The notes below the pieces were generated by a model. That model worked only from the letters and a program-made list of their open reading frames with translations. It searched no databases and had not been told where the DNA came from. Shown here piece after piece: positions 12,539-19,371 of a stretch of 21,949 nucleotides of DNA. The stretch comes from a virus. Where the stretch lies: positions 1-21,949 of IMG/VR virus record IMGVR_UViG_3300022187_000283. The stretch is one strand, 5' to 3'. The position numbers and the translations under genes were made by a program. Each line of letters opens with the position of its first letter. Position 1 is the first letter of the stretch.

Positions 12539-13470
12539 GACAACTCCATTACGTCCTCATGGTAACCTTGGCTATAGATCTCTCCAGAGAGATACTGTTT
12601 GTAGAGTTCGACTGCTTGATTGATCTTGAATTCTGCGTTGTGCATCAATTCATCGGAAAGTTTGTACAAGGCCACGTTGTACGGTGCTGTGTTTTCGACT
12701 ACTAAAAATAAAAACTCCGGATAGTGACCGGAAACAGATTGATAGGCTCTTCGATACCAGTTGGCCTGGATGTCGTATTGATACCGTGTGACTGCTTTTT
12801 TGAATCCGTACGGTGAAGCATCCTGAGCACTCTTCAGATCTACTACGAGGTGCTGTCCCTCGTCACTGTAATCAAGTCTCGCTTTTGCTCGGATACCGTT
12901 TTCTTCCCAAGTGATTACCTGTTCTACTTCCGCATTCGGAATGATTCTCCAGAACTCTGGATGTCTAAAAACTGACTCGGTCATCAGCACTACGTCTTCG
13001 TAGTCTTCTTTCTTCAGTACCGTTCTTTTTTCTTCTGCTACAAACTGATCGTATTCCTCCCGTCCTGCCTTCGTTCTCCTGTCCACATTGGGCGCAACCA
13101 CGTACTTGTCACCGAAAGATTTTCCGGCTAGTCGAAGTTCAATGGAATCGTGAATCGCTACTCCCTTTGCCATCGATGGAGACTGTTCCATCGGAGAAGA
13201 CAGATAGTGGTTCAAAGACTTGTTCAGCCGTTTGATTAGCGAGGCATTCAGTCCATCTAGTTCACAGTATTCATCGAAGCTCATTCTTGAACTTCTCGGT
13301 TTGATCACTGTGTTCCGGAGGATTTCTGCAGTGGGGATTAAATGTGGGGATCTATCGTGGGTCTGGATACTTTTGATCTGACCATTACTGATCATTCTTC
13401 GTATCTGATCGACACTGACTCCAAGAGCCTTGGCAGCCTGAGTGGTATTGAGAAGGTTGCTATCTTGCAT
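12535..13470 (-). CDS. Excisionase-type HTH fused to RecE/RecB-like PD-(D/E)xK exonuclease
   Basis: 311 residues from ATG at 13470, preceded by GGAG at four bases; the frame is open to an ATG at 13521, but that one lies upstream of the expected transcription start. Residues 5-52 (NLLNTTQAAKALGVSVDQIR and on, IKSIQ, HLIPTAEIL) are a MerR/excisionase-type winged helix (HTH_17). Residues 64-311 are a PD-(D/E)xK exonuclease: an opening YCELDGLNASLIKRL, His107, KARLD (196-200), VVDLKSA (209-215; Asp211, Lys213) and the QANWY motif (235-239). The nuclease part resembles the RecE/DUF3799 group, which makes 3' overhangs for an annealing protein such as the ERF gene downstream. The HTH may autoregulate the operon or guide integrase. 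It is the first gene of the early operon, divergent from the repressor. Confidence 0.85.
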   Translation of the reverse strand: MQDSNLLNTTQAAKALGVSVDQIRRMISNGQIKSIQTHDRSPHLIPTAEILRNTVIKPRSSRMSFDEYCELDGLNASLIKRLNKSLNHYLSSPMEQSPSMAKGVAIHDSIELRLAGKSFGDKYVVAPNVDRRTKAGREEYDQFVAEEKRTVLKKEDYEDVVLMTESVFRHPEFWRIIPNAEVEQVITWEENGIRAKARLDYSDEGQHLVVDLKSAQDASPYGFKKAVTRYQYDIQANWYRRAYQSVSGHYPEFLFLVVENTAPYNVALYKLSDELMHNAEFKINQAVELYKQYLSGEIYSQGYHEDVMELS

Positions 13471-13484
13471 TTCACTCCATGTTC

Positions 13485-13498
13485 TAACCGTTAACCGT
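13485..13498. repeat. Tandem TAACCGT repeat in the early leader
   Basis: TAACCGT occurs twice head to tail (13485-13491, 13492-13498), between the early promoter and the exonuclease start. GTGCAT also occurs twice ten bases apart (13506, 13516). Either could be a site for the HTH domain encoded just downstream or for the XRE regulator. Confidence 0.4.
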
Positions 13499-13526
13499 TC
13501 ACTCTGTGCATCGGAGTGCATATATG
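13498..13526 (+). promoter_or_regulatory. Predicted repressor promoter giving a leaderless mRNA
   Basis: TTCACT (13498-13503), a 17-base spacer and TATATG (13521-13526) make a moderate sigma70 promoter. The start would fall at about 13533-13534, the ATG itself; no Shine-Dalgarno is visible, so the repressor message may be leaderless, as is lambda cI from pRM. Confidence 0.4.
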
Positions 13527-13550
13527 ATCAGAAATGATTTATGGAGTCAA
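13522..13550 (-). promoter_or_regulatory. Predicted early promoter of the recombination/replication operon
   Basis: On the minus strand TTGACT (13550-13545) and TCATAT (13527-13522) are 17 bases apart. The -35 lies inside the repressor's first codons, and the operator at 13525-13540 fills the spacer, so a bound repressor would block it. The -10 is weak. Confidence 0.45.
13525..13540 (+). promoter_or_regulatory. Operator TGATCA-N4-TGATTT between repressor and early operon
   Basis: TGATCAGAAATGATTT covers the early promoter spacer, the repressor -10 edge and the repressor's ATG. The same 14-mer TGATCAGAAATGAT recurs at 13751-13764 inside the repressor gene. Half-sites are ten bases apart, as at the other operators. 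Confidence 0.6.
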
Positions 13551-14166
13551 CAAGAAAGTGCAAAAAATTTTAGAAAAGTTCGATCTGTGGCGGAAGTCCC
13601 AGGGATATTCTCAACAAGAGATAGCAGATGCCATTGGATGGGATCGATCTAAAGTGAACCGAGTTCTTCAAGGAAAACAGGATTCATCCTACTTTCTGAG
13701 CAAAATAGAACAGGTCTTTGGAAATATAGATGAGGTCAAAACGGAAGAAGTGATCAGAAATGATAACTATCGGCTGATCCGAAAGTTCGACACAGAGGCA
13801 AGTGGTGGAGCAGGAACGCTGACTACCGATGAAAACGGAGAAACAATCTCTGTGATTACCGAGTGGCTACCGAAGCTACCAGAAAAGAACCTAGCGTTCA
13901 TTACCGTAGTCGGTGACAGTATGTCTCCACTGATGGGTTCCGGAGATACGATTCTCGTTCATATGAACAGTGGCTTTCTCGGTGACGGAGTCTATGTCTT
14001 GAGACTCTGGGAGTCTCTCCATGTCAAACGGGTGCAACGGGTAGCTCAGGATGAGTACCGGATTGTGTCGGATAATCCGATCTACAAAGATCTCACGATT
14101 ACGGCTGATGATAGTGACGGGTTCGTTATCGTTGGAAGAGTCGTTCGTTTAGTAAAGGCACTATGA
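13534..14166 (+). CDS. CI/LexA-like prophage repressor with S24 peptidase domain
   Basis: 210 residues. Residues 25-46 (YSQQEIADAIGWDRSKVNRV and on) form the helix-turn-helix. A linker holds GGAGTL (91-96) with an Ala93-Gly94 bond where CI and LexA cleave themselves. The C-terminal S24 domain has VVGDSMSP (125-132, nucleophile Ser129) and LHVKRVQ (162-168, general base Lys165), then RIVSDNP (176-182) and IVGRVVRL. This implies a repressor cut during the host SOS response. The gene faces the early operon with shared operator DNA and shares an ATGA overlap with integrase, so repressor and integrase are made together. No Shine-Dalgarno precedes the ATG. Confidence 0.95.
   Translation: MIYGVNKKVQKILEKFDLWRKSQGYSQQEIADAIGWDRSKVNRVLQGKQDSSYFLSKIEQVFGNIDEVKTEEVIRNDNYRLIRKFDTEASGGAGTLTTDENGETISVITEWLPKLPEKNLAFITVVGDSMSPLMGSGDTILVHMNSGFLGDGVYVLRLWESLHVKRVQRVAQDEYRIVSDNPIYKDLTITADDSDGFVIVGRVVRLVKAL
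13751..13766 (+). promoter_or_regulatory. Operator-like site inside the repressor gene
   Basis: TGATCAGAAATGATAA repeats the 14-base core found at the repressor start exactly, 226 bases downstream. It lies in the linker-coding region and could give looping or roadblock autoregulation, or be chance. Confidence 0.4.
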
Positions 14167-15116
14167 TTGATCAATATATCGACTATCTACGGACCTATCG
14201 TTCAGAGAGGACTGTGAATACCTATCGACCTCAATTAGCCCGATGGCAAGCCTTCTCGACATCCGATTCCATTACTTACGAAACTTTTAAGGACTTTGTC
14301 GATCATCTCCGGTCCGAAGGTCTCTCCGATGGTTCAATCAATTCTCATTTACGATCTTTGAAAGCGTATTTGAACTGGTGTCATAAATATCTGAACCATC
14401 CGAAGCATCATGTGCCGATGCTGAAAGTGAACAAAAAGATCCCGAAGGTCTGGACAACTCATCAACTGGAGATCATCGAAACCATTCTTAATCACAGAGC
14501 ACAACGATCACGGAGATATCAAATTCTTCGGAGAACCCATTACATGCTTCGGTACACCGGAATGCGAGCAGGAGAATTGTTCCATTTGAACTGGTCAGAT
14601 ATCGGATCTGGAATCCGTATCGAAGGAAAGGACTTGTGGACAACAAAAAATAAACAAGACTCCATTCTCCCGATACATCCGAAGCTACTCGAGTTTTTAC
14701 AGATCGAAAAACATGAGGGGGAAACTAATTACTTGGATCACCATTTTAAAGAACTGAGTCATTTAACGTATTCGATGAGAAAGTTTCAGAAGTCTATCGA
14801 TTTAGATGGACCGAAACCACTCCACGGTTATAGAGCTTCTGTTGCTACTGAACTATTGTCCGGAAATATGAATCCGGTACACGTGCAACATCTGCTACGA
14901 CATGAACGTTTATCGACTACAGAACTCTATCTGAATACGACTCATTTGCCGCTACAAGAATTGGTGAATTCGTTAGGAATTTACAGAGAGGATACAGAGG
15001 ATGTTACAAAAACGATGAAGTGGCCAGAGCGGGAATCGAACCTGCGACACACGGATTTTCAGTCGTTAGAGGAAAAGATAGATAAACTGTTACGACTAGT
15101 ACAGAAAGATCAGTAG
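14163..15116 (+). CDS. int: Tyrosine-family integrase with attP inside its 3' end
   Basis: 317 residues. The N-terminal 90 form a SAM-like core-binding domain (TVNTYRPQLARWQAF; INSHLRSLKAYLNW). The catalytic set is Arg135 (TGMRAGELF), Lys162 (TTKNKQ), His221-x-x-Arg224 (HGYR), His247 (LLRHERLS) and nucleophile Tyr256 (ELYLN), all present. Residues 287-301 (WPERESNLRHTDFQS) are the antisense translation of a tRNA-Phe 3' end, the attP core, so the last 16 residues (LEEKIDKLLRLVQKDQ) would be replaced after integration. The start overlaps the repressor stop (ATGA). The last seven bases overlap the oppositely oriented endolysin gene. Confidence 0.95.
   Translation: MIDQYIDYLRTYRSERTVNTYRPQLARWQAFSTSDSITYETFKDFVDHLRSEGLSDGSINSHLRSLKAYLNWCHKYLNHPKHHVPMLKVNKKIPKVWTTHQLEIIETILNHRAQRSRRYQILRRTHYMLRYTGMRAGELFHLNWSDIGSGIRIEGKDLWTTKNKQDSILPIHPKLLEFLQIEKHEGETNYLDHHFKELSHLTYSMRKFQKSIDLDGPKPLHGYRASVATELLSGNMNPVHVQHLLRHERLSTTELYLNTTHLPLQELVNSLGIYREDTEDVTKTMKWPERESNLRHTDFQSLEEKIDKLLRLVQKDQ
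15021..15064 (-). other. attP core: 3' part of tRNA-Phe (anticodon GAA)
   Basis: Read on the minus strand, 15064-15021 gives tRNA positions 30-73: anticodon loop CTGAAAA (anticodon GAA at 15060-15058), 3' anticodon stem TCCGT, T-arm GCAGG-TTCGATT-CCCGC (one A-C mismatch), acceptor strand TCTGGCC and discriminator A. CCA is absent and the 5' half is missing: beyond 15064 the sequence no longer pairs with the anticodon stem. It lies in the int gene of a phage with an integrase, so it is the attachment core, and host integration would rebuild an intact tRNA-Phe. Confidence 0.88.
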
Positions 15117-15493
15117 GACCAGATCCAGGGACGGGGAGATTTGGCAGTATTGGTTAAATCGTCACAGTGAAGAAATCTAGTGGACCTCAATCCAGACATC
15201 TTAAATCCGAGTCCGGTCATCCCGTACTTCAGACAAAGTTTCATGAGTTCATAGGCTTCCTGACCGTAGATCAGAATGTCTACGGCTCTTCCTGTCGTAT
15301 GTGGTCCAGTGGGTCCAGTGGATGAAATCTCATCGTTATAACGTGGACATCGGTAGGCAGAACTAATGACCATCGGTTGCTGATATTCATCTCGGATCAA
15401 CTGTAGTTTTTCTAAGAAAGCTACGTTCATCTGATTGCCACCACAGCAATTACAACTAAGTTCTCTATGTTTGAAGTTCCGAGTTTCGATCAT
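15110..15493 (-). CDS. Endolysin, peptidase M15 family (zinc D-Ala-D-Ala / L-Ala-D-Glu type)
   Basis: 127 residues. VISSAYRCPRYNDEI (42-56), PHTTGRAVDI (64-73; zinc ligands His65 and Asp72) and RFLHCDD (106-112; His109) are the M15_3 blocks, and the end RPWIWSY is typical of phage members. Such enzymes cut the peptide stems of peptidoglycan. There is no signal peptide, so access to the wall needs the holin encoded three genes upstream. The ATG overlaps the upstream tiny gene's stop (ATGA); the stop overlaps the integrase end by seven bases. It is the last gene of the late operon. Confidence 0.92.
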   Translation of the reverse strand: MIETRNFKHRELSCNCCGGNQMNVAFLEKLQLIRDEYQQPMVISSAYRCPRYNDEISSTGPTGPHTTGRAVDILIYGQEAYELMKLCLKYGMTGLGFKMSGLRSTRFLHCDDLTNTAKSPRPWIWSY

Positions 15494-15609
15494 TTCTTCA
15501 TCCGTTTGAACATTTTGACTCCGAAGACCAATCCTGCTGGAGCACCGAGGGCAACCAGACCCATTTCCAGAAATCCGGTTTCTAAAGCGAGGTTGAATAA
15601 TTCTTCCAT
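15490..15609 (-). CDS. Tiny membrane protein of the lysis cassette
   Basis: 39 residues. An acidic N-terminus (MEELFNLALETGF) is followed by MGLVALGAPAGLVFGVKMF (16-34), a short hydrophobic span, and a basic end KRMKK. The Met is the base after the preceding TAA, and the gene's TGA overlaps the endolysin ATG (ATGA). Place and topology suggest a second holin, antiholin or other lysis helper. It is too short for standard gene calling, but both junctions support translation. Confidence 0.65.
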   Translation of the reverse strand: MEELFNLALETGFLEMGLVALGAPAGLVFGVKMFKRMKK

Positions 15610-15915
15610 TTACATCTCCTGAGTAATTCCACCACAGACCTGGGCATAGTAGAGAGACTGTTCTTCTCGTTCTGAATCACTGAGACTCAGCAGTTCATCA
15701 TGAGTATAGTTCTCTCGGAACTTATCGATGACACAACTGCAACCCTGAGAAGCCATACTGAACGCAAAGTTCCATGGCATTCCCTTGGATTCGTAAGTCG
15801 GAATCATCCTGCTCGTACAGTTACCTGTCCAAACAAACAGATAATGAGTTTTGTAATCCAATTCTGTAGCAACTGCTGTCGTACTAAGGAACAACAGAGG
15901 GAGCAGGAGTTTCAC
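15610..15915 (-). CDS. Secreted Cys-containing protein of the lysis cassette
   Basis: 101 residues. MKLLLPLLFLSTTAVATELD is a signal peptide, with cleavage expected after AVA or near it; no lipobox is seen. The mature part has Cys33, Cys59, Cys61 and Cys93, with GCSCVIDKFRENYTHDELLS (58-77) as a distinctive block, and aromatic residues around TGNCTSRMIPTY. I have the impression of similar small secreted proteins in marine phages but know no function. Lying between holin and endolysin, it could replace a spanin, though no spanin features (lipoprotein or inner-membrane coiled coil) are seen. Confidence 0.75.
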   Translation of the reverse strand: MKLLLPLLFLSTTAVATELDYKTHYLFVWTGNCTSRMIPTYESKGMPWNFAFSMASQGCSCVIDKFRENYTHDELLSLSDSEREEQSLYYAQVCGGITQEM

Positions 15916-16193
15916 CTTCTTTCCCCGTGTTCTATCGTTTGCTTGAGTTCGCTGATTGCTACCGTCATTTCCTTTAGAGTGGTATTTACTCCGGTCATTA
16001 TCTGGATCAACTGATTGTGCGAACTGGACATCAACTGGCGTAACGCTTCATCGTTTACTGAGTCCTTGTCGTAGAGGATTTTTCGTTCTTCTCGATGTTG
16101 ATCGGAGATGTACCGGACGTACCAACCAGCACCAATTAGAGCGATGAATAGGCCACCCAGGTTCGATAACTCTTTAATCAATTCTATATCCAT
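15912..16193 (-). CDS. BhlA/UviB-type holin-like protein
   Basis: 93 residues. One membrane span, LGGLFIALIGAGWYVRYI (12-29), is followed by a charged helix (SDQHREERKILYDKD) and a long amphipathic helix up to EHGERR. This topology matches BhlA-type holins, which permeabilise the inner membrane at the end of infection. The stop overlaps the secreted protein's ATG. Its own start has only a weak GAG upstream. It is the first gene of the lysis cassette. It could instead be a small membrane protein of the virion. Confidence 0.75.
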   Translation of the reverse strand: MDIELIKELSNLGGLFIALIGAGWYVRYISDQHREERKILYDKDSVNDEALRQLMSSSHNQLIQIMTGVNTTLKEMTVAISELKQTIEHGERR

Positions 16194-16234
16194 CGTTTTA
16201 CTCGTTTTGGTTCAGTTGGCATTGCTCGGCCTTT

Positions 16235-16480
16235 TTAAACGGTTTGTGCTGCTAAGTGAGCTTGATAAGCATCTTTGATTTCCTGAGTATGAACTGCTGC
16301 AATGACAGCAGAAACTTTTGGATCTGTGCTTGTCTCTCCTGGTGCTACGACATAACGATGGAAAGACTGTGAAATCAAGTTACCGTCTTCTAGCACTTGG
16401 ATTGCTTCACGCACTTGGATGTGATTGTAGGGGCCAACGATTTCGATTTTGTCGGTTACTGTTTGTTTGGTTAGTGCCAT
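16235..16480 (-). CDS. Small conserved phage structural-region protein
   Basis: 81 residues (MALTKQTVTDKIEIVGPYNH, then IQVREAIQVLEDGNLISQSF, HRYVVAPG and HTQEIKDAYQAHLA). AGGAAA lies six bases before the ATG. The pattern VTDKIEVVGxYxxIQVREA...SFHRxVxxPG is familiar to me from small proteins next to fibre genes in marine phages, probably virion or fibre accessory proteins. The role is unproven. Confidence 0.78.
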   Translation of the reverse strand: MALTKQTVTDKIEIVGPYNHIQVREAIQVLEDGNLISQSFHRYVVAPGETSTDPKVSAVIAAVHTQEIKDAYQAHLAAQTV

Positions 16481-16534
16481 TGATTATTTCCTGTTGATGG
16501 TTGGACTGACTACCCTGTGATCCAACAAAATTGG

Positions 16535-17287
16535 TTATCGTGTTTGATAGGTGTAAGTAAATACAACATCATGACTACCAGCTACGGCAGTTATATCTAT
16601 AACGCTAGCGCCTGTATTATCCCCAAATTGGACATATCTAATAGTGGACGTAGAGGCATCTCCAGAAAGTCCGTACTGTGTATACCCAGAACTCAAAGCA
16701 ACATTAGAAATATACCCTACAGCACCACCTGCTCTTGCAATAGCGTCATGTGCAAAGGGTAACCCACCTACTAAAGCAGTCCCAGATCCACCACTACGGG
16801 CGCTAGTTTGCAATCTACAAAAAAGATTAACGGTATTACCTACTTTAGTATAATAGCCTGATGGTGAAATATAAGAAACAATTAACGGATCTTGTGGGGT
16901 TGAAGAAGCCGCAAGCAAAGTAGGCGTCCAAGTCCCCTCCTCATAATCATCCAAAGTATTTGCCGATAGAGAACCACTTCCTGCCCCACCAGAATCACCG
17001 TGATAACTACCAAAATTCAGACTCAAATATCCTGCTGCCGTGTTATCGGTCCCAATGGTTATTGCCGTGTTTCCGTCTTCATCTTTAATAGTCAGGCTTT
17101 GTCCAGTTGCAGGTTGAACCGTGTTAATAGTCCCTCCTGTGATTGCAACAGAATTAGCATTTTGCGTTGCCATTGACCCCAGACCAAGATTTGTCCGGTT
17201 GGTAGCACTATTTATATTTGATAGTGTGATTGTCCCAGAAGACTCGGTTGCCATCGTGGTGCTGTTTAATTGAATCTCTCCTGCCAT
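16535..17287 (-). CDS. Short tail fibre / receptor-binding tip protein
   Basis: 250 residues. Residues 17-60 contain a fibre module (TNLGLGSMATQNANSVAITG) that closely matches TSLGLGSIATQASDSVSITG in the long fibre upstream. A collagen- and strand-rich neck follows, then LDDYEEGTWTPTL (111-123), a motif common at the head of receptor-binding domains of phage fibres, and a beta-rich C-terminal domain rich in Gly/Ser/Thr. The start and the long fibre's stop share one base (TAATG). It probably trimerises and binds the host surface together with, or as an extension of, the long fibre. Confidence 0.82.
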   Translation of the reverse strand: MAGEIQLNSTTMATESSGTITLSNINSATNRTNLGLGSMATQNANSVAITGGTINTVQPATGQSLTIKDEDGNTAITIGTDNTAAGYLSLNFGSYHGDSGGAGSGSLSANTLDDYEEGTWTPTLLAASSTPQDPLIVSYISPSGYYTKVGNTVNLFCRLQTSARSGGSGTALVGGLPFAHDAIARAGGAVGYISNVALSSGYTQYGLSGDASTSTIRYVQFGDNTGASVIDITAVAGSHDVVFTYTYQTR

Positions 17288-19371
17288 TAGTGTCTCACTG
17301 AAAGGGTTCCTGTTATGTTTGCCGTTCCCGTTAAATTGATAGGACCGTCTAAAATCACCATTTTACCTGCTACGGTTAGAGTCCCACTGAACGTAGTGTC
17401 TCCGATATACAGTCGGTTATTACCGGATGCTACGGTGATGTTGTCACTGATACTGTTTGCGTGTTCAAACGCATTCGCTACTCCTGCGGTAAATACCTGT
17501 GACTGAGTGACCCACTCTACGTCCGTACCACCGGAGTTCAGTGCTAAGACCTTTGATCCATTCCCAGAATAACTCGGTAACAGATTCGACCTAGCTTCTG
17601 CTTCAGTACTTGCTCCTGTTCCTCCATCGGCCACTGTGATATCAGTGATTCCAGTGATCGAACCACCCGTGATACTGACAGAATCAGATGCCTGAGTCGC
17701 TATGCTTCCGAGACCTAAGCTAGTCCGTGCAGTCGCACCGGATTCAGTGACCCAGTTCGTTCCGTTCCCAACAATAAAGTTCCCGTCTGTTACCGTTAAA
17801 GCCGCAATATCATCTAACTGAGTGTCCCAGGCTTGCACCGAAGATCCGATATCGGAATCGACAACTACGTTGCTCCCTCCGTTCTGGAGGGTTCCGGTAA
17901 AATTGGCTGTTGTATCGTCATACTTTGCAGTGTCTGCATCATAGCCTTGGACCGTACTCCCGATGTCACTGTCTACCAGAACATTCGATCCACCATTCTG
18001 AAGAGTCCCTGTGAAGTTTGCAGTGGTATCTGAATAATCTGCATTCGTAGAACTGTAAGCTTCGACATCAGTACCGATGGTTAAGCCCAGAGACGCTCTA
18101 GCCGTAGCACCGGATTCTGCGACCCAAGTAGTGCCATTGCCGACAATAATGTTTCCGTCTGTGACTGCGAGAGCACTGATATCGTCCAACTGCTGGTCCC
18201 AGGCTTGTACCTGCGATCCGATGGAAACTCCGAGACTTGCTCTGGCTGTTGAACCGGATTCGGCTACCCAACTGGTCCCGTTCCCTACGATGATGTTTCC
18301 ATCCGTTTTGGCTAATGAGGAGATATCCTGGAGAGAGACACTGTAGGCTTGAATATCTGAACCGATAGACAATCCCAGAAGCGTTCTGGCCTCTGAACTA
18401 GAAGTTCCCCCTGTGCCACCGAGGGAAACCGGAACGACTCCAGCCGTAATCACTTGATTGGAAATCGTTAAATAATTTTCGGAAACAGTCGCTAACGAAG
18501 TAGTGACAGGTTCAAATCCGGTCCCACTCACATAGTATTTGAGAATCGAATTCGTAGTGTCGTACCAGAGATCTCCAGCATCAGGAGTTCCGGAATATGG
18601 ATTCGTTGCTCCCGTTTTGTACTGCCCCTGGAAAGAAGCCAGTGCTGCTTCTGCATTGGTCTCGGCTGTTTCTGCTCCCGTCTTTGCAGTCTCTGCAGCT
18701 TCCTTCAGAGTTCTGACCGTCTCGACATCAACGAGCAGTTCAAAGTACGTTGTATTGGTTAATGACGTTCCAGCAGAAGCATTGACTTTCGTGAAGTACA
18801 CATTGTCATTCGATGAATCCCTGATCAGATCTCGGACTACATAAGATGCTGTGGTCGTTGTAGAATCGCTACCTCTAAATGTCCCAATTTCTTGGGTGGT
18901 TACAAATGCTCCCGTGGAATCGAAAGCCAGTAGCTTCCCGGCAAGATCTGCAGTTCCTGCTGCTAACTTCAGTGAAGTCGTATCCGTATCATTGACCGTC
19001 TCATCGAATCCAATCGCCTTGTCCGCAAGGTTTTTTACCTGCTGGCACATCATGGTCAACTTGTCGAATGCCGCTTCTAAAGTTTCAGCATCCAGAATAT
19101 CGTTATTTGCGTAGTCTGTGGTCTGAAGGAAGTCGGTTTCTCTCAGGATCGTGACCAAGGTTCCAGTAGCTGGAGCAGTCACAAAAGTAACGGTTCCTGT
19201 GCTATCCGGATCAGTCAGAGTGTAGTGCGTGGTGATCGTCTGTAGAGTGTCATTCAGATAAACTTTAATCTGGGACTTCTCGGTGTACGGAAAATTGACA
19301 GTAAATTGAGTAGCAGTCCCTGGGCTTTCTTGACCGTACTGAACCTTGTTCCGGAGTACTGAGACCGTCAT
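17287..19371 (-). CDS. Tail fibre with T7 gp17-type N-terminus and repeated shaft modules
   Basis: 694 residues. The N-terminal 140 (FTVNFPYTEKSQIKVYLND, YTLTDPDSTGTVTFVTAPAT, LVTILRETDF, LDAETLEAAFDKLTM) match the T7 tail-fibre attachment domain. A helical stretch (TVRTLKEAAETAKTGAETA) precedes the shaft. The shaft has three copies of TDGNIIVGNGTTWVAESGAT-type units followed by ARASLGL, and two copies of DTTANFTGTLQNGGSNVLVD-type units (about residues 350-560). It ends in a short strand-rich tail (FSGTLTVAGKMVILDGPINL). The start overlaps the internal-virion gene stop. The protein should anchor to the tail and carry the short fibre. Confidence 0.92.
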   Translation of the reverse strand: MTVSVLRNKVQYGQESPGTATQFTVNFPYTEKSQIKVYLNDTLQTITTHYTLTDPDSTGTVTFVTAPATGTLVTILRETDFLQTTDYANNDILDAETLEAAFDKLTMMCQQVKNLADKAIGFDETVNDTDTTSLKLAAGTADLAGKLLAFDSTGAFVTTQEIGTFRGSDSTTTTASYVVRDLIRDSSNDNVYFTKVNASAGTSLTNTTYFELLVDVETVRTLKEAAETAKTGAETAETNAEAALASFQGQYKTGATNPYSGTPDAGDLWYDTTNSILKYYVSGTGFEPVTTSLATVSENYLTISNQVITAGVVPVSLGGTGGTSSSEARTLLGLSIGSDIQAYSVSLQDISSLAKTDGNIIVGNGTSWVAESGSTARASLGVSIGSQVQAWDQQLDDISALAVTDGNIIVGNGTTWVAESGATARASLGLTIGTDVEAYSSTNADYSDTTANFTGTLQNGGSNVLVDSDIGSTVQGYDADTAKYDDTTANFTGTLQNGGSNVVVDSDIGSSVQAWDTQLDDIAALTVTDGNFIVGNGTNWVTESGATARTSLGLGSIATQASDSVSITGGSITGITDITVADGGTGASTEAEARSNLLPSYSGNGSKVLALNSGGTDVEWVTQSQVFTAGVANAFEHANSISDNITVASGNNRLYIGDTTFSGTLTVAGKMVILDGPINLTGTANITGTLSVRH

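Noticed and set aside
13471-13521. N-terminal extension of the HTH-exonuclease to ATG 13521
   Set aside because: It would start at or upstream of the predicted transcription start and the extra 17 residues are featureless, whereas ATG 13470 has GGAG.
15021-15064. A phage-encoded tRNA-Phe
   Set aside because: Only positions 30-73 are present; no 5' half, broken anticodon stem, one T-stem mismatch and no CCA. It is an attachment core, not a tRNA gene.
16994-19114. Several plus-strand open frames over the fibre genes
   Set aside because: Antisense to repetitive Thr/Gly/Ser-rich fibre coding sequence; no start signals.
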